Of a DNA stretch of 64,000 bases, positions 52,663-61,001 are shown piece by piece. A program made the position numbers and the translations under genes. The stretch spans positions 24,260 to 88,259 of the forward strand of contig JAGBAZ010000002.1 of assembly GCA_018110905.1 (NCBI GenBank), read 5' to 3'. Origin of the DNA: Oscillospiraceae bacterium (GTDB taxonomy: Bacteria; Bacillota; Clostridia; Oscillospirales; Ruminococcaceae). The notes below the pieces were generated by a model. The model searched no databases, was not told where the DNA came from, and saw nothing but the letters and a program-made list of their open reading frames with translations. How positions within the stretch are numbered: the stretch's first letter is position 1; each line of letters starts with the position of its first letter.

Positions 52663-55600
52663 ATGAAAAAATTCTTGTCAATGCTTCTTGCCGTTCTTAT
52701 GGTTGTGGGAATGTTCCCCATGACCGCTTTTGCGGCGGAAATCCCCTCCGATCTCAAAATTGTTGAGATCACCGAAGCGACTGCCTTCGAAGAAGGCGAA
52801 GTTCTTGAATTTTCCAAATGGGGAATGGAAGGCTATTCCGCACCCAGTTGGATCGCAACCGTTCCCGCAGGGACCGAAACCGTTAAAATCACATTCCGCA
52901 GCGACGACGTTCCCACTTACAGCGGAAAAATTTCCGGCGGCTGGCTCAGCTATAACGAAGAAACCGGAACTTACGATATGGGCGGCAAAGACCTTACTTA
53001 TGAAGAAGTAAGCGGCGGTTATGCAATTACCCTTGACGTAAAATCCATGATCGAAAACGGAAACTATTACGTAAAATACGACCGCAATTATGCAGAAGAA
53101 TATGCTCTCGGCTTTAAATATGCCGAAGAAGTTTCCGGACCGAAAATCACCCTTTCCACCGATGCTGAATCCCTTGCGGTCGGCGATAAATTTGCCGTTA
53201 CCGCAACTCTTTCCGGCAACGAAGGATTCAACGCAATCACCCTTAAGCTCGATTGGAACGATTCCGCAGTTGAATTCACCGGATTCAACGTAATCGAGGA
53301 AGACGGCGAAAAATATCTTGATTCCGAACTTGCGGACGTAAGAAACCTTACCCTTGAATTCAACCAGGACAAAGGTATTGTTACCGCGGCAAGAACTTCC
53401 GACACCACGTTTAACGGCGTTCTTTTTGTTGCAAACTTTGAAGTTATCAGCAACGGCGAAGCGGAAATTTCCCTTAAAAAAGAATTCCCGGATTTTGTTT
53501 TTGCAAACGCAGCAGGCACCGAAACAAAAGTGAACTTTGACGAAACCGACCTTGAAGGACTCGGTCTTGTTGTTCCGGCAACTTCCATCACCCTTAACAA
53601 AACCGAACTCACCCTTGAGGAAGGCGGCGCAAACTATCTTCTTACCGCAACCGTTGAACCTTCCGATTCCACCGACAGCGTTGTTTTCACTTCCAGCGAT
53701 GAAAACGTTGCAACAGTTTCCAAAGGCGGCAACGTTGTTTCCGTAAAACCCGGCACCGCAACCATCACCGCAACCGCAGGTTCCGTTTCCGCGGAATGCG
53801 TTGTAACCGTAACCCCGGAAGAAAACATCATCAAAAAAACGCCCAATAACTACAGCGATTATGTCGATGCAGAAATGACCGGCGTAAAATCCATCCAGTT
53901 TGGCGGCGAAACCCTTGAAGTCAGAAACATCTATAAAGTAACTCTTGCGGGTCACGAAGCATGCTATATCCAGTGCAGCAAATCCGACATGTCCAACAGC
54001 CATGCGGGATATACCCTTGACGGAACCCATGTTATGGGCGATGCAACCTGGGGTACCGGTTTCGGCAGCACTTATTTCAACGGCTCCTATGGTTACAAAA
54101 CAAAAGATTATATCGTTTCCTATGATGATCTTAAAGCCGCAGTAGGCGAAGAAAACATGGGAAAACTCGGCGTTACCGAAGAGGATAAGCTTGCCGTTCT
54201 TGTTTTCAAAAAAGTGGGCGCATCCTTCAACTACGTTATTCTTTTCGATATCGACCCCGTTGCTCTTGAAGGAATTTCCATCGACGAAAAAGCCGAGATC
54301 GATAAAGGCAGCACCAAAGAACTCAAAGTAACCTTTACTCCTTCCGGCGCGGACGAAGTTGTAACCTGGAAGTCCTCCGATGAATCCGTTGCAACCGTTG
54401 ACGAAAACGGCGTTGTAACCGCTGTTAAAAACGGCAAGGCAACCATCACCGCAACCGCAGGCGAATTTTCCGATACCTGTGAAGTAACCGTAAGAACTTC
54501 GATTAAAAATATCCCTTCCAACGGCGATTATCGCGGAAGAGTTAACGGAATCTATGTTTCCGGCGTTGAAGTTGACGGATATGAATGGGAGGACAAAACC
54601 CTTACCGTTTATGTTGACAAAAACACCAACGCAACCGCAACCGTTGTTTTCGGATGGTTCCGCAACTATAACCAGAACCAGGTTAGCACCTATGAAGTTG
54701 AGGTCAAAAACGGCGAAGGATACCTTGATGAATTCCGTGAATACGGCGATTGGGTAGTTAAATTTGCTCCCACTGCCCCCACCACCGTTCTTACCGTTGA
54801 ATCCGAAGCAACCGTTGTAAAAGGTCATGAAAAAACTCTTACCGCAACCCGCAATGAAGATTCGACCGATGATATGAGCTGGTCCTCTTCCGATGAAAGC
54901 GTTGCAACCGTTGATAAAAACGGTAAAGTAAGAGGCATTTCCGAAGGCAAGGCAACCATTACAGTAAAATCCGGCGACCTTGAAGCTTCCTGCGAAGTTA
55001 CCGTAATCCTTGTTCACGCAGAATCCGTTAAAATCGTCGGCGACGGCATTGAAAACGGAAAACTCAGAGTCCTCAAAGGCAAACAGATTCAGCTTTCCGA
55101 AGTTACCGAACCCGCTGAGCATACCGATGAAATCAAATGGAGTTCTTCCAATACCGAAGTTCTCTCCGTACTCGGATGGGCACCCGGATATTTCAACGCA
55201 AAAGCTCCCGGCACCTCAACCGTTACCGTAACTGTCGGCGAAGTCAGCGCTTCCATTGAAGTTGAAGTTTATGAAGCTCCCGTTGAAAAAATCACCCTTG
55301 ATAAAACCGAAGCAACCATTCTTAACATCGAAACCCTTGTTCTCAACGCAACCACTGACCCCGCTGAACACACTGACGGCAATATCGAGTGGAGTTCTTC
55401 CGACGAAACCGTTGTAACCGTAAGCATGGGAACCAGAAACAGCGGAACAGTAACTCCCGTAGGCGTCGGCGAAGCAACCGTTACCGCAAAAGTCGGCAAC
55501 GTTTCCGCAACCTGCAAAGTAACCGTTACCGAACCGGAAGAAGGCACCGTTATCTGGAGCTATGACGGCAACGCAATGAACGGCTGGCCTCAGTATATGA

Positions 55601-57039
55601 GTTCTTCCTACGGCATCGGCGCTCTTATTATGAACGGCGCAAAATTTGATTCCGTAGCAGAAGAAAACGGCGTTTATACCGTAACTCTTCCCCATGCAAC
55701 CGCAAAAGACGCGGAAATCGCTCTTAAAGTCTTTGCCTGCGGTGCGACCCCTAACCAGCTTGGTGTAAACTGGCACGAAGGCGAAGTGAATCCCCAGAGC
55801 TGGAATGACTATGCCAACAAACTTGAACATACCGTCAAACTTGTTGACGGCGAAGCAACCCTTAAGATCCGCGCATACAAAGCTTCCGGCGCCGGCGCTT
55901 CCAGAGAAGGCACCAAGACCTTTAAATTCGTTGTCGACGGCGAATGCACATTCGATCAGAAAGTCGCAAGCGAAGAACATCTTGCAGCCGAAGCAACCTG
56001 CACCGAAGCCGCAACTTATTATATGAGCTGTGTTTGCGGCGCAAATGGAACCGAAACGTTCTCCGCTGGCGAAGCACTCGGTCACGATTGGGGAAAAGCA
56101 GAATATAAATGGGCAGAAGATGCTCTTTCCTGCACCGCAACCCGCGTTTGCAAAAACGATGCAGTTCATACTGAATCCGCAGAAGCAGAAGTAACCGGCG
56201 TTAAAACCAAAGAACCCACCTGTGCTGCAATGGGCGATACCCAGTACACCGCAAAATTTAGCGTTGATTGGGCAGAAACCCAGGTAACCGTTCGTTCAGA
56301 TGTTGAAATCAATCCCGATGCTCATGATTGGGGCGCATGGAACGTAACCAAACTTCCTTATTATGGCGAAGAAGGTTTGAGAGAACGCGAATGCAACAAC
56401 CAGTGTGAAAATAAAATCCAGACTGAAAAAATTGCTGCTCTTGAAATGCCCGAACAGGAAGAAATGGACAAAGTTGTTGTTGACGGCAAAGAATACTACG
56501 TTGATGAAAACGATTCTGTTGATAAAGTAATCAAAGAAGAACTTGAAAACGCAGTCAAAAACGACAAAGATTCCAAACTTGATAAAAAGAACAGAAAAGT
56601 TTCTTTCGTTGGCGTAATCGTTGGTGAATTCGATGATGCGGGAGAATTTTCCAAGGCCAGAGCAACTGTTACCATCGAATTCCCTGAAGGTGCAGACAAA
56701 AACGATAAGTTCGAAGTTTATGTAATCGATGCTCAGGGCAATGTAACAAAACTTGCAAACGCCAATGTAACCAAAGACGGTATCGAAGTTGAAGTTGACG
56801 GTTCCGCAGCTTTTGCAGTTGCTTATGAAAGTGTCGCCAACACTTCCGGCAAACCGAGCAAGCCGAGCAAACCTTCTTCCGGCAGCGGTATAACCATTAT
56901 CGATGGCCGTGATGAAGCTAAAGAAGAATCAAACCCCAACACCGGCGCACCGATTGTTTGCTCTTTCGATCTTACCGCGGCAGGCGTTGTTGTTCTTGCA
57001 GCAACCGCCGCTGTTCTTGAAATCAAACGCAGAAAATAA
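52663..57039 (+). CDS. Wall-anchored scaffold with cohesin-like domain and five Big2 domains (NPNTG)
   Basis: A 1458-aa surface protein. Signal peptide, a beta domain (25-150), a cohesin-like domain (about 159-300: KITLSTDAESLAVGDKFAVT, ITLKLDWNDSAVEFTGF, FNGVLFVANFEVIS), Big2 Ig-like domains near 303-386, 533-611, 706-786, 787-870 and 871-960 (each with a WSSSDE.VATV.-type core), a unique domain between the first two Big2 units, Cys-pair segments, a Ser/Pro/Lys linker and sorting signal NPNTG with hydrophobic tail and KRRK. The cohesin should receive the dockerin of the preceding gene product. It ends in a strong terminator. Confidence 0.8.
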   Translation: MKKFLSMLLAVLMVVGMFPMTAFAAEIPSDLKIVEITEATAFEEGEVLEFSKWGMEGYSAPSWIATVPAGTETVKITFRSDDVPTYSGKISGGWLSYNEETGTYDMGGKDLTYEEVSGGYAITLDVKSMIENGNYYVKYDRNYAEEYALGFKYAEEVSGPKITLSTDAESLAVGDKFAVTATLSGNEGFNAITLKLDWNDSAVEFTGFNVIEEDGEKYLDSELADVRNLTLEFNQDKGIVTAARTSDTTFNGVLFVANFEVISNGEAEISLKKEFPDFVFANAAGTETKVNFDETDLEGLGLVVPATSITLNKTELTLEEGGANYLLTATVEPSDSTDSVVFTSSDENVATVSKGGNVVSVKPGTATITATAGSVSAECVVTVTPEENIIKKTPNNYSDYVDAEMTGVKSIQFGGETLEVRNIYKVTLAGHEACYIQCSKSDMSNSHAGYTLDGTHVMGDATWGTGFGSTYFNGSYGYKTKDYIVSYDDLKAAVGEENMGKLGVTEEDKLAVLVFKKVGASFNYVILFDIDPVALEGISIDEKAEIDKGSTKELKVTFTPSGADEVVTWKSSDESVATVDENGVVTAVKNGKATITATAGEFSDTCEVTVRTSIKNIPSNGDYRGRVNGIYVSGVEVDGYEWEDKTLTVYVDKNTNATATVVFGWFRNYNQNQVSTYEVEVKNGEGYLDEFREYGDWVVKFAPTAPTTVLTVESEATVVKGHEKTLTATRNEDSTDDMSWSSSDESVATVDKNGKVRGISEGKATITVKSGDLEASCEVTVILVHAESVKIVGDGIENGKLRVLKGKQIQLSEVTEPAEHTDEIKWSSSNTEVLSVLGWAPGYFNAKAPGTSTVTVTVGEVSASIEVEVYEAPVEKITLDKTEATILNIETLVLNATTDPAEHTDGNIEWSSSDETVVTVSMGTRNSGTVTPVGVGEATVTAKVGNVSATCKVTVTEPEEGTVIWSYDGNAMNGWPQYMSSSYGIGALIMNGAKFDSVAEENGVYTVTLPHATAKDAEIALKVFACGATPNQLGVNWHEGEVNPQSWNDYANKLEHTVKLVDGEATLKIRAYKASGAGASREGTKTFKFVVDGECTFDQKVASEEHLAAEATCTEAATYYMSCVCGANGTETFSAGEALGHDWGKAEYKWAEDALSCTATRVCKNDAVHTESAEAEVTGVKTKEPTCAAMGDTQYTAKFSVDWAETQVTVRSDVEINPDAHDWGAWNVTKLPYYGEEGLRERECNNQCENKIQTEKIAALEMPEQEEMDKVVVDGKEYYVDENDSVDKVIKEELENAVKNDKDSKLDKKNRKVSFVGVIVGEFDDAGEFSKARATVTIEFPEGADKNDKFEVYVIDAQGNVTKLANANVTKDGIEVEVDGSAAFAVAYESVANTSGKPSKPSKPSSGSGITIIDGRDEAKEESNPNTGAPIVCSFDLTAAGVVVLAATAAVLEIKRRK

Positions 57040-57069
57040 AATTCCTTCCTTTTAAAATTTACGCAAACG

Positions 57070-57108
57070 AAAAGGAGCCCTGCAAAAAATGCAGGGCTCC
57101 TTTTCTGT
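57070..57108 (+). terminator. Terminator of the cobalamin-riboswitch operon
   Basis: 15-bp perfect stem AAAAGGAGCCCTGCA (57070-57084) with 57090-57104, then TTTTCTG. Confidence 0.95.
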
Positions 57109-57135
57109 TTGGAGTAAACTTTATCAAATGCTTAA

Positions 57136-57338
57136 TATAGGTATCATAAAGGCAGCAAACACGCTTTTTCAGCAAAAATGAGGTGATTTGTACTTTGCTG
57201 AAAATGGCTTTATTAAGCCAAAATCCGGCATAAAACTAAGAAAAAAGTCCGTATTTGATTAAGTCTTTTCAGTTCTCCAAACGTTAATCGTTTCCAAGAG
57301 AATATTCAGAACCTCACCATTCGGTGGGGTTCTTTTTT
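57136..57338 (+). repeat. 203-bp direct repeat, copy C (includes rpsI tail)
   Basis: Matches 60739-60941 over its whole length, very closely in the first 100 bases (TATAGGTATCATAAAGGCAG onward). Its last 69 bases (57270-57338) are an rpsI-tail copy with CAGTTCTCCAAACGTTAATC exactly as in rpsI, plus the GAACCTCACC/GGTGGGGTTC terminator. Internal stems CAGCAAA/TTTGCTG and GGCTT/AAGCC occur. No gene is present in 57109-57396. Confidence 0.92.
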
Positions 57339-57345
57339 ATATAAA

Positions 57346-57376
57346 AGAAAATCCCCGGCAATGCCGAGGACTTTCT
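57346..57376 (-). terminator. Terminator of the zinc dehydrogenase gene
   Basis: An imperfect stem with core CCTCGGC/GCCGGGG reading leftwards, flanked by GAAA/TTTC. It resembles the terminator at 59153-59189 in both sequence and position relative to the stop codon. Confidence 0.7.
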
Positions 57377-57396
57377 TCCGCAGATTGGGGTATTTA

Positions 57397-58422
57397 TTAT
57401 TCCATTTCGTAGTCGATAACAACTTTGATCTGTCTTCCGGAGGAAGCTTCTTCGAGAGCTTCAACAAAATCGGCATGTTTGAATTTCTTTGTAACAAGAG
57501 TACCGATGGGAGTTTTCTTGTTGGTGATGTGGTCGATAACTTCTTTGATGGTGGAAGCTTCGTAACCGCGGGAACCATAGATATGAGGCTGGGAAGCAAG
57601 GAAAACCATTCCGTTGAGTTCGAGTTTCATAAGGAAAGAAACGATGGAAAATCTGGTTTTTTCTCTTGCGTAGTTGAAGCATTCTTCAACAAGAGCCGGT
57701 GCACCTGCGGCATCAAGGTACATATCAACGTCCGGAACGGGAACATAGTTCGGGAACGCACCGAATTTTTCGATAAGAGCTTCTTTAAGGTCGCATTTAG
57801 TGGTGTTAATTGCGATTGCACCAAGCTTTTCTGCTTTTTCAAGACGATTTTCGTCACGGTCAACAACAGCTACGTTTTTAAGACCTCTTGCAAGCAGTCC
57901 TGCTGCAGCGGAAAGACCAATAGTGCCTGCACCGAGAACAACAACTTTTTCGTCGATTTTGGGTTCGACAGCAACTGCGCCCTGTGTACCTACGGAAACA
58001 GGTTCGATAAGAACGGCTTCGTCAAGATTTATGTCTTTATCGAGAACATATGCGTTGACGTCGCGCTGTGCGTTTTCAACAAGGGTGTATTCGGAGAAAG
58101 CACCTGCCATTACGGAACCTGCAACACCATATTTCTGGCTGAGAATGGGTTCGATAAATACGATATCGCCGATGTTGAGGTCATCGGCAACTTCTGCGCC
58201 TTTTTCGACGATTTTACCGACCATTTCGTGACCGAACTGGCAACCGTCCTGAAGTCCGTAGGATTCTCCGCCGCGAACGTAAATACCGACGTCGGAACCG
58301 CAGATACCTGCGCGAAGAACTTTTACGAGAACATCTTTTTCACCGCACTGGGGAATGGGTCTTTCTTCGATAGTAATGTTTTTTGCACCATGATAAATGG
58401 CGCATTTCATAGTTCCTTCCAT
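57397..58422 (-). CDS. Zinc-dependent medium-chain alcohol/polyol dehydrogenase
   Basis: A 341-aa NAD(P)-dependent oxidoreductase of the sorbitol/threonine dehydrogenase type. Catalytic zinc ligands: Cys in RAGICGSDVG, and His-Glu in FGHEMVGK; AVLIEPVSVG is the conserved Glu/Pro segment. The Rossmann motif is VVLGAGTIGLSAAAG with a later DRDEN acidic end indicating NAD preference. The four-Cys structural zinc lobe is absent. GGAGG lies eight bases before the ATG. A TetR gene follows upstream on the same strand. The substrate (a polyol or sugar alcohol) is inferred. Confidence 0.87.
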   Translation of the reverse strand: MEGTMKCAIYHGAKNITIEERPIPQCGEKDVLVKVLRAGICGSDVGIYVRGGESYGLQDGCQFGHEMVGKIVEKGAEVADDLNIGDIVFIEPILSQKYGVAGSVMAGAFSEYTLVENAQRDVNAYVLDKDINLDEAVLIEPVSVGTQGAVAVEPKIDEKVVVLGAGTIGLSAAAGLLARGLKNVAVVDRDENRLEKAEKLGAIAINTTKCDLKEALIEKFGAFPNYVPVPDVDMYLDAAGAPALVEECFNYAREKTRFSIVSFLMKLELNGMVFLASQPHIYGSRGYEASTIKEVIDHITNKKTPIGTLVTKKFKHADFVEALEEASSGRQIKVVIDYEME

Positions 58423-58498
58423 AATAAAAACCTCCGTTGTTTAAAATGAGTGTTGTTTATTTAACACAATTTTAGCACCGGAGGAATATACATTATTA

Positions 58499-58522
58499 CT
58501 GTCAAAAGGCTGTTTTTGTCAG
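58499..58522. promoter_or_regulatory. Operator-like inverted repeat upstream of the dehydrogenase
   Basis: CTGTCAAAAGGCTGTTTTTGTCAG-like arms: CTGTCAAAA and TTTTTGTCAG form a near-palindrome in the gap between the TetR gene and the dehydrogenase. A second dyad TGTTTATTTAACA lies at about 58453-58465. Either could be the TetR site. Confidence 0.55.
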
Positions 58523-58549
58523 ATAAAAAATTACAAAATAAAGATTTTG

Positions 58550-59083
58550 TCACATTTTCTCTTTTTTGAAATTGAAATAATCGTGAAGCTCGGAAAAATA
58601 GATATCCGCCATAAATTCCGGAGATTCCTTCATTCCGTCGCTCATCCATTTTTTGATAAGCATTGCCTGGGTGGAAGAATATTTGTATGAAAGGTATTCA
58701 ACCCGTTTTTTGTCAGATTCTACTTTTTCATAAATCGGTATATTGAATTTCTGAATTCTTGCAATAATATTTTCAAAAAGAGTATTGCGTCCTTCTTCAC
58801 GCATTACTATCATATAAAAATCTTTCTTTTTGAGGAAGTTGCGGTACATTATGCTTGTTACAGTTTCAAAATGTATTTCCATTTCAAAACCCATTTTCAT
58901 AGGTTCTTCAATATCATTTATAAAAATCGCTTCAACAACGGAATACCTGTCCTGAAAATAATGATAGAAAGTGTTCCTGGAAATTCCGACTTCTTCGCAA
59001 AGTTCCGTAACAGAAATATCGGGAGTTCTCTTTTTCAGTACCAGTTCAATATATTTTTCAATGATTTTTTCTTTTGAATTCAT
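58550..59083 (-). CDS. TetR/AcrR-type transcriptional regulator (copy 1)
   Basis: A 177-aa regulator. The N-terminal helix-turn-helix is KEKIIEKYIELVLKKRTPDI followed by SVTELCEEVGISRNTFYHYF, the classical TetR pattern with the YxYF recognition helix. The C-terminal ligand domain is unique. It is clearly paralogous to the regulator at 60095 (nearly the same first 50 residues). ATG 59083 is used because the similarity between the two copies and the promoter spacing both begin there. It probably controls the adjacent dehydrogenase and itself. Confidence 0.88.
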   Translation of the reverse strand: MNSKEKIIEKYIELVLKKRTPDISVTELCEEVGISRNTFYHYFQDRYSVVEAIFINDIEEPMKMGFEMEIHFETVTSIMYRNFLKKKDFYMIVMREEGRNTLFENIIARIQKFNIPIYEKVESDKKRVEYLSYKYSSTQAMLIKKWMSDGMKESPEFMADIYFSELHDYFNFKKEKM

Positions 59084-59107
59084 AAAAATCACGGCCTTTC
59101 CGCTAAT

Positions 59108-59136
59108 AGAATAATCTTTTGCGGATAAAAAATCAA
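59108..59136 (-). promoter_or_regulatory. Promoter of TetR copy 1
   Basis: On the minus strand: -35 TTGATT (59131-59136), 17 bases, -10 TATTCT (59108-59113). The spacer CCGCAAAAGAT and flanks are nearly identical to the promoter at 60641-60669, consistent with a shared operator and autoregulation. Confidence 0.72.
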
Positions 59137-59152
59137 GCCGGGAAAACTTTTG

Positions 59153-59189
59153 TAAAAAAAGAAAATCCCCGGCAGAGCCGAGGATTTTC
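59153..59189 (-). terminator. Terminator of the SDR gene
   Basis: GAAAATCCTCGGC (minus strand, 59189-59177) pairs with 59173-59161, AGA-type loop, then TTTTTTT. Confidence 0.92.
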
Positions 59190-59234
59190 TCTTTGTGGAT
59201 TTGGGGGTATTTATTAAGAACGCAGAAAATTTTA

Positions 59235-59987
59235 TTACTGAACAGTGTAGCCGCCGTCAACGATAATGCTCTGTCCGGTGAGGTAGCTGTTTTCAATCAT
59301 GAAGATGATTGCATGTGCCTGCTCATCAACATTTGCAGCTCTTCCGGTTCCTTTGGAAAGAGGCTGGAGACCAAGGATATAGTTGTAAATCTGTTCGCCA
59401 TAAAGGTCTTTGTTGAACATTGCGGTATCAGTAAAACCGGGACAGAGAACATTTACACGGATATTCTGGGGAGCATTTTCGAGAGCAAGGGATTTGGTTA
59501 TACCGATTACTGCATGTTTGCTTCCGCTGTAACCGATGCTGTTGGGGTTACTTACAACACCGAGAATAGATGCTACGTTTACAACCGCGCAGTTTCCGCC
59601 CTGTTTCTGCATCTGTGCAATGGCGTATTTGCAGCAGTTGAGAGTTCCGTGAACGTTTACGTTGAAGGATCTTTTTGCAAGTTCAAGGCTGTCCGGAGCG
59701 GTGATGGGTCTGCTGTTTCCGCCGATGCCTGCACCGTTTACGAGAATGTCGAGATGTTCGTTTTTTGCGATGATGTCATCAAACATCTCTTTTACTTTTT
59801 CCTCGTCGGAAATATCGATTTTGTAAAAAGGAATTCCAAGGGCTTCGGCTTCTCTTTTGCCTGCTTCCTCGTTATAGTCGGCAATGATGGGGTGGCCGCC
59901 TTTTGCAAGAATTGCTTTTACGGTTGCAAGGCCGATTCCGTTTGCGCCGCCGGTAACAACGGCAACTTTTCCGTTAATATCAAACAT
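59235..59987 (-). CDS. Short-chain dehydrogenase/reductase
   Basis: A 250-aa classical SDR. Cofactor motif TGGANGIG near the N-terminus, NNAG-type motif as VNGAGIG, catalytic Ser in NVASILGVV and the Tyr-Lys pair in IGYSGSKHAVIG, ending YLTGQSIIVDGGYTVQ. Cytoplasmic, NAD(P)-dependent, acting on a hydroxyl or keto substrate; the neighbouring zinc dehydrogenase suggests a common sugar-alcohol pathway (inference). ATG 59987 follows AAGGAGGAAAA. It lies between the two TetR genes. Confidence 0.88.
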   Translation of the reverse strand: MFDINGKVAVVTGGANGIGLATVKAILAKGGHPIIADYNEEAGKREAEALGIPFYKIDISDEEKVKEMFDDIIAKNEHLDILVNGAGIGGNSRPITAPDSLELAKRSFNVNVHGTLNCCKYAIAQMQKQGGNCAVVNVASILGVVSNPNSIGYSGSKHAVIGITKSLALENAPQNIRVNVLCPGFTDTAMFNKDLYGEQIYNYILGLQPLSKGTGRAANVDEQAHAIIFMIENSYLTGQSIIVDGGYTVQ

Positions 59988-60067
59988 AGTGTTTTCCTCC
60001 TTGTTTTTTGGATACATTAATTATATATCAAAAAAATAACAGGAAGAAGATGCCATATTTCGCATAG

Positions 60068-60086
60068 TGTGCCGAAAAAATGCACA
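60068..60086. promoter_or_regulatory. Operator-like inverted repeat upstream of the SDR gene
   Basis: TGTGC (60068-60072) and GCACA (60082-60086) in inverse orientation, nine bases apart, in the gap between the second TetR gene and the SDR gene; candidate TetR site. Confidence 0.5.
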
Positions 60087-60094
60087 AATAAGAA

Positions 60095-60616
60095 TTACTG
60101 TGCCAATTCTCGGTGCGGAAGAGTTTCAAGATATATTTTTGCCATGAATTCCGGAGATTCCTGCATTCCGTTTTTCATCCAGAGATTTATAAGAGAAGCC
60201 ATAGTTACAGCAAATTTGTATGAGAGATAGTATTTTTCTTTTTCGCTTTTTCCCATTTTTGTAAGTGATTCTTCGGTCAGAACCGAAAGCCTTTTTACGA
60301 TGTTTTCATAGAGGGAGTTTGCGCCTTCCTCTTTTATGGCAATGCAGTAAAAATCTTTTTTCAACAAAAAGCTCTGATAAACAGTCTGCACGTAATATTC
60401 GTTTACAGCGTTTACATTAAGACTCATACGGATGGGAAGTTCGATATCTCTGAGATATATTTCTTCGATAATGGCATATCTGTCGCGGAAATGGTTATAG
60501 AAAGTCCTTCTGCCAATACCGAGTTCTTCGCAGATTTCAGTAACGGAAATATCCGGTGTTCTTTTTTCGAGCACCAGTTCGATATATTTTTCGATGATTT
60601 TTTCTTTTGAATTCAT
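60095..60616 (-). CDS. TetR/AcrR-type transcriptional regulator (copy 2)
   Basis: A 173-aa paralogue of the regulator at 58550. The helix-turn-helix reads SVTEICEELGIGRRTFYNHF and the first 30 residues match copy 1 almost exactly (MNSKEKIIEKYIELVLEKRT). The ligand-binding half has diverged more but keeps segments such as SLMYKFAV-like (here YLSYKFAVTMASLINLWMKN) and GMQESPEFMAKIY. It likely senses a related ligand and controls the adjacent SDR gene and itself. Confidence 0.88.
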   Translation of the reverse strand: MNSKEKIIEKYIELVLEKRTPDISVTEICEELGIGRRTFYNHFRDRYAIIEEIYLRDIELPIRMSLNVNAVNEYYVQTVYQSFLLKKDFYCIAIKEEGANSLYENIVKRLSVLTEESLTKMGKSEKEKYYLSYKFAVTMASLINLWMKNGMQESPEFMAKIYLETLPHRELAQ

Positions 60617-60640
60617 AAAAATCACGCCTTTCCGTTATTA

Positions 60641-60669
60641 AGAATAATCTTTTGCGGAAGAAAAATCAA
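60641..60669 (-). promoter_or_regulatory. Promoter of TetR copy 2
   Basis: -35 TTGATT (60664-60669), 17 bases, -10 TATTCT (60641-60646) on the minus strand, same elements as copy 1. TTCCG and CGGAA arms flank the -10. Confidence 0.72.
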
Positions 60670-60738
60670 GTTGAGATATTTTAATTTAATAACCGGGAGG
60701 ATTTACCTTGTCAGAGAAAAGATTACCAAGAAGCTTTG

Positions 60739-60941
60739 TATAGGTATCATAAAGGCAGCAAACACGCTTTTCCAGCAAAAATGAGGTGATTTGTACTTTG
60801 CTGAAAAAGGCTTTGTTAAGCCAAAATCCGGCGCAAAACGAAGAAAAAGTCCGGATTCTGTTCAGCCTTTTCAGTTCTCCAAACGTTAATCGTTATTCAG
60901 AACATTTCAAGAACCTCACCTTTTGGTGGGCTTCTTTTTTT
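60739..60941 (+). repeat. 203-bp direct repeat, copy D (includes rpsI tail)
   Basis: Same length and order as copy C (57136-57338). The rpsI tail CAGTTCTCCAAACGTTAATC is at 60872-60891, followed by a more diverged terminator (GAACCTCACCTTTTGGTGGG). The gap 60670-61001 has no gene besides this repeat and the trigger-factor terminator. Confidence 0.92.
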
Positions 60942-60955
60942 CATTTCGCTGCTAT

Positions 60956-60986
60956 AAAAAAGCCGGCAGATCATTCTGCCGGCTTT
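60956..60986. terminator. Bidirectional terminator downstream of the trigger-factor-like gene
   Basis: AAAAAGCCGGCAGA (from about 60956) with TCTGCCGGCTTTTT (to 60986), TCAT loop; U-runs on both strands. Confidence 0.92.
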
Positions 60987-61001
60987 TTATCTTATATTAA
61001 A

